Source of the DNA: Saxidomus purpurata
Lineage: Eukaryota > Mollusca > Bivalvia > Venerida > Veneridae
NCBI GenBank assembly: GCA_022818135.1
Contig: JAFMSR010000002.1
Location: forward strand, 56,044,172-56,108,171
Direction of reading: 5' to 3'
Length of the DNA: 64,000 nucleotides
Positions 63,091 to 64,000 of this stretch are shown piece by piece. The position numbers and the translations under genes are program-made. The notes under the pieces are model-generated. The model was not told the DNA's origin. It saw nothing but the letters and a program-made list of their open reading frames with translations, and made no database searches. The stretch's first letter is position 1, and every line of letters starts with the position of its first letter.

Positions 63091-64000
63091 AATGTTATAT
63101 GAATTTTATTTACTGTGTAAGTGGGGTGTTTGGGGGAATTCATCACCTTCAGTGATAGTTTTAGTATCATACTTAAAACTGGCCTCATTGAACACCGTAT
63201 CTTGATCACGAATAATTAAAAGTTCATAATAATCATTTCTAGAATAATCTGTATTTTTAAAAACAGGAAAGTGTTTCTATTTTGAAGATGCTTAATGTTG
63301 TTAAGATATTTTGCATATGCCTTATTACTGTTGTAATGTTGCACTGTTGTACACTTAGACCAATAAACAACTGATATAGAAAATCTTCTAAGGATTAATC
63401 TTTTCATAAGTTCTTTTGTATCATTTTCACTGTAACAGCAGCTCTTTAATCAGACAGGTCATCATTTATAGGCTTAATCTGCAAGTAAAGTCACTTGAAA
63501 CGCGACACACGTAAAAAACACAGTGACTGTCATGTACAATGTATATACAAATCGTTGAAATTAACGAATAACGATTAATAGAAATTTGTAAAACAACATT
63601 CTTTTTTATGTTTAAATCTGAACAGAAATATGTCTGGAATTTATTGTTTCAAATTGAAATTACTTTTGATTCATAAAGAAAATATGAAACATTTGTTTGT
63701 AAGATGGTGTATGAAATCATATTTCAGGAATGTAGGTGTTTTATGTGATAATCAATATTTCACAAATACGAATACATCTGGCAATATGTGGCATTACATA
63801 CTGTAATCGTCCAATATTTAAGTGTTTCTGACATTGAGAAGTCATTAAAAGAGAAAATATCTGACAATTAAATTGAATGATGTCTTGCTTCACTTAAGAC
63901 GTTCTATAAGAGGTGCCAAATTAACCACTAACAAGATGCTCACTGACTAACCCAGCCAAAACAAATAGCTCTTAATGATCTCTGACCAAATAATCAAATA

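Larger units (their letters stand above)
58430..64000. repeat. segmental duplication, copy C (interrupted, runs off the edge)
   Basis: 58430-58690 matches 55390-55710 of copy B (ttcgtccgaggtctactcaa, then tttgtatgactaat and gttgtttacatcacatgttc). Similarity resumes at about 63480-63960 (gagaaaatatctgacaatta, then gatgtcttgcttcacttaag). The middle (about 58700-63480) is filled with other repeats. Confidence 0.6.

Overview
The window is eukaryotic and very probably from a bivalve mollusc, plausibly a heterodont/venerid clam. It is AT-rich, has intron-split genes with GT-AG borders and long introns, and is full of dispersed and tandem repeats of types I recognise from bivalve genomes (the 'ctcacctgagcac' repeat at 38.3 kb, the 'ggggtcacttgg' tandem at 59.8 kb, the 'aggtcaaggtcac' tandem at 62.6 kb, tRNA-headed SINEs). 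Species assignment is inference.

Layout. 1-8161: a near-perfect 129-bp satellite, 63 full copies plus a 34-bp stub, running off the left edge. 8162-13780: non-coding sequence with a decayed LINE (9.4-10.9 kb), a tRNA-derived SINE (11.2 kb) and a pogo-like MITE (12.7 kb). 13781-37855: one 24-exon + strand gene, reconstructed here with continuous splice phase, encoding a predicted 1723-residue secreted, GPI-anchored protein. It has a signal peptide split over a 37-nt coding exon and an 18-nt micro-exon, a 1563-nt exon encoding about 43 repeats of an 11-residue Thr/Pro-rich unit, a long helical-repeat region like the mesothelin/stereocilin/otoancorin superfamily, a furin-type site (RRKR/S), and a roughly 309-residue C-terminal part with a GPI signal. 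The order helical precursor, furin site, GPI-anchored C-terminal part parallels the vertebrate mesothelin precursor. 38.2-38.8 kb: a dispersed bivalve repeat.

40675-41309: three short LTRs (about 142 bp, TG...CA) of a miniature LTR retrotransposon whose LTRs each carry a tRNA-Lys-like Pol III module with a T5 terminator. The element has a tRNA-Lys-type primer binding site and a purine tract but only about 108 bp inside. This is the most unusual system in the window, an animal analogue of the plant Cassandra TRIM idea. 41559-43736: three exons of a minus-strand C-type lectin with an EPN (mannose-type) motif; its first exon was not found.

44.7-64.0 kb: no convincing gene. This part is mostly a diverged segmental duplication present about three times (A 44.7-52.3, B 52.5-57.7, C from 58.4 kb to the edge), interrupted by inverted-repeat elements, SINEs and tandem repeats.
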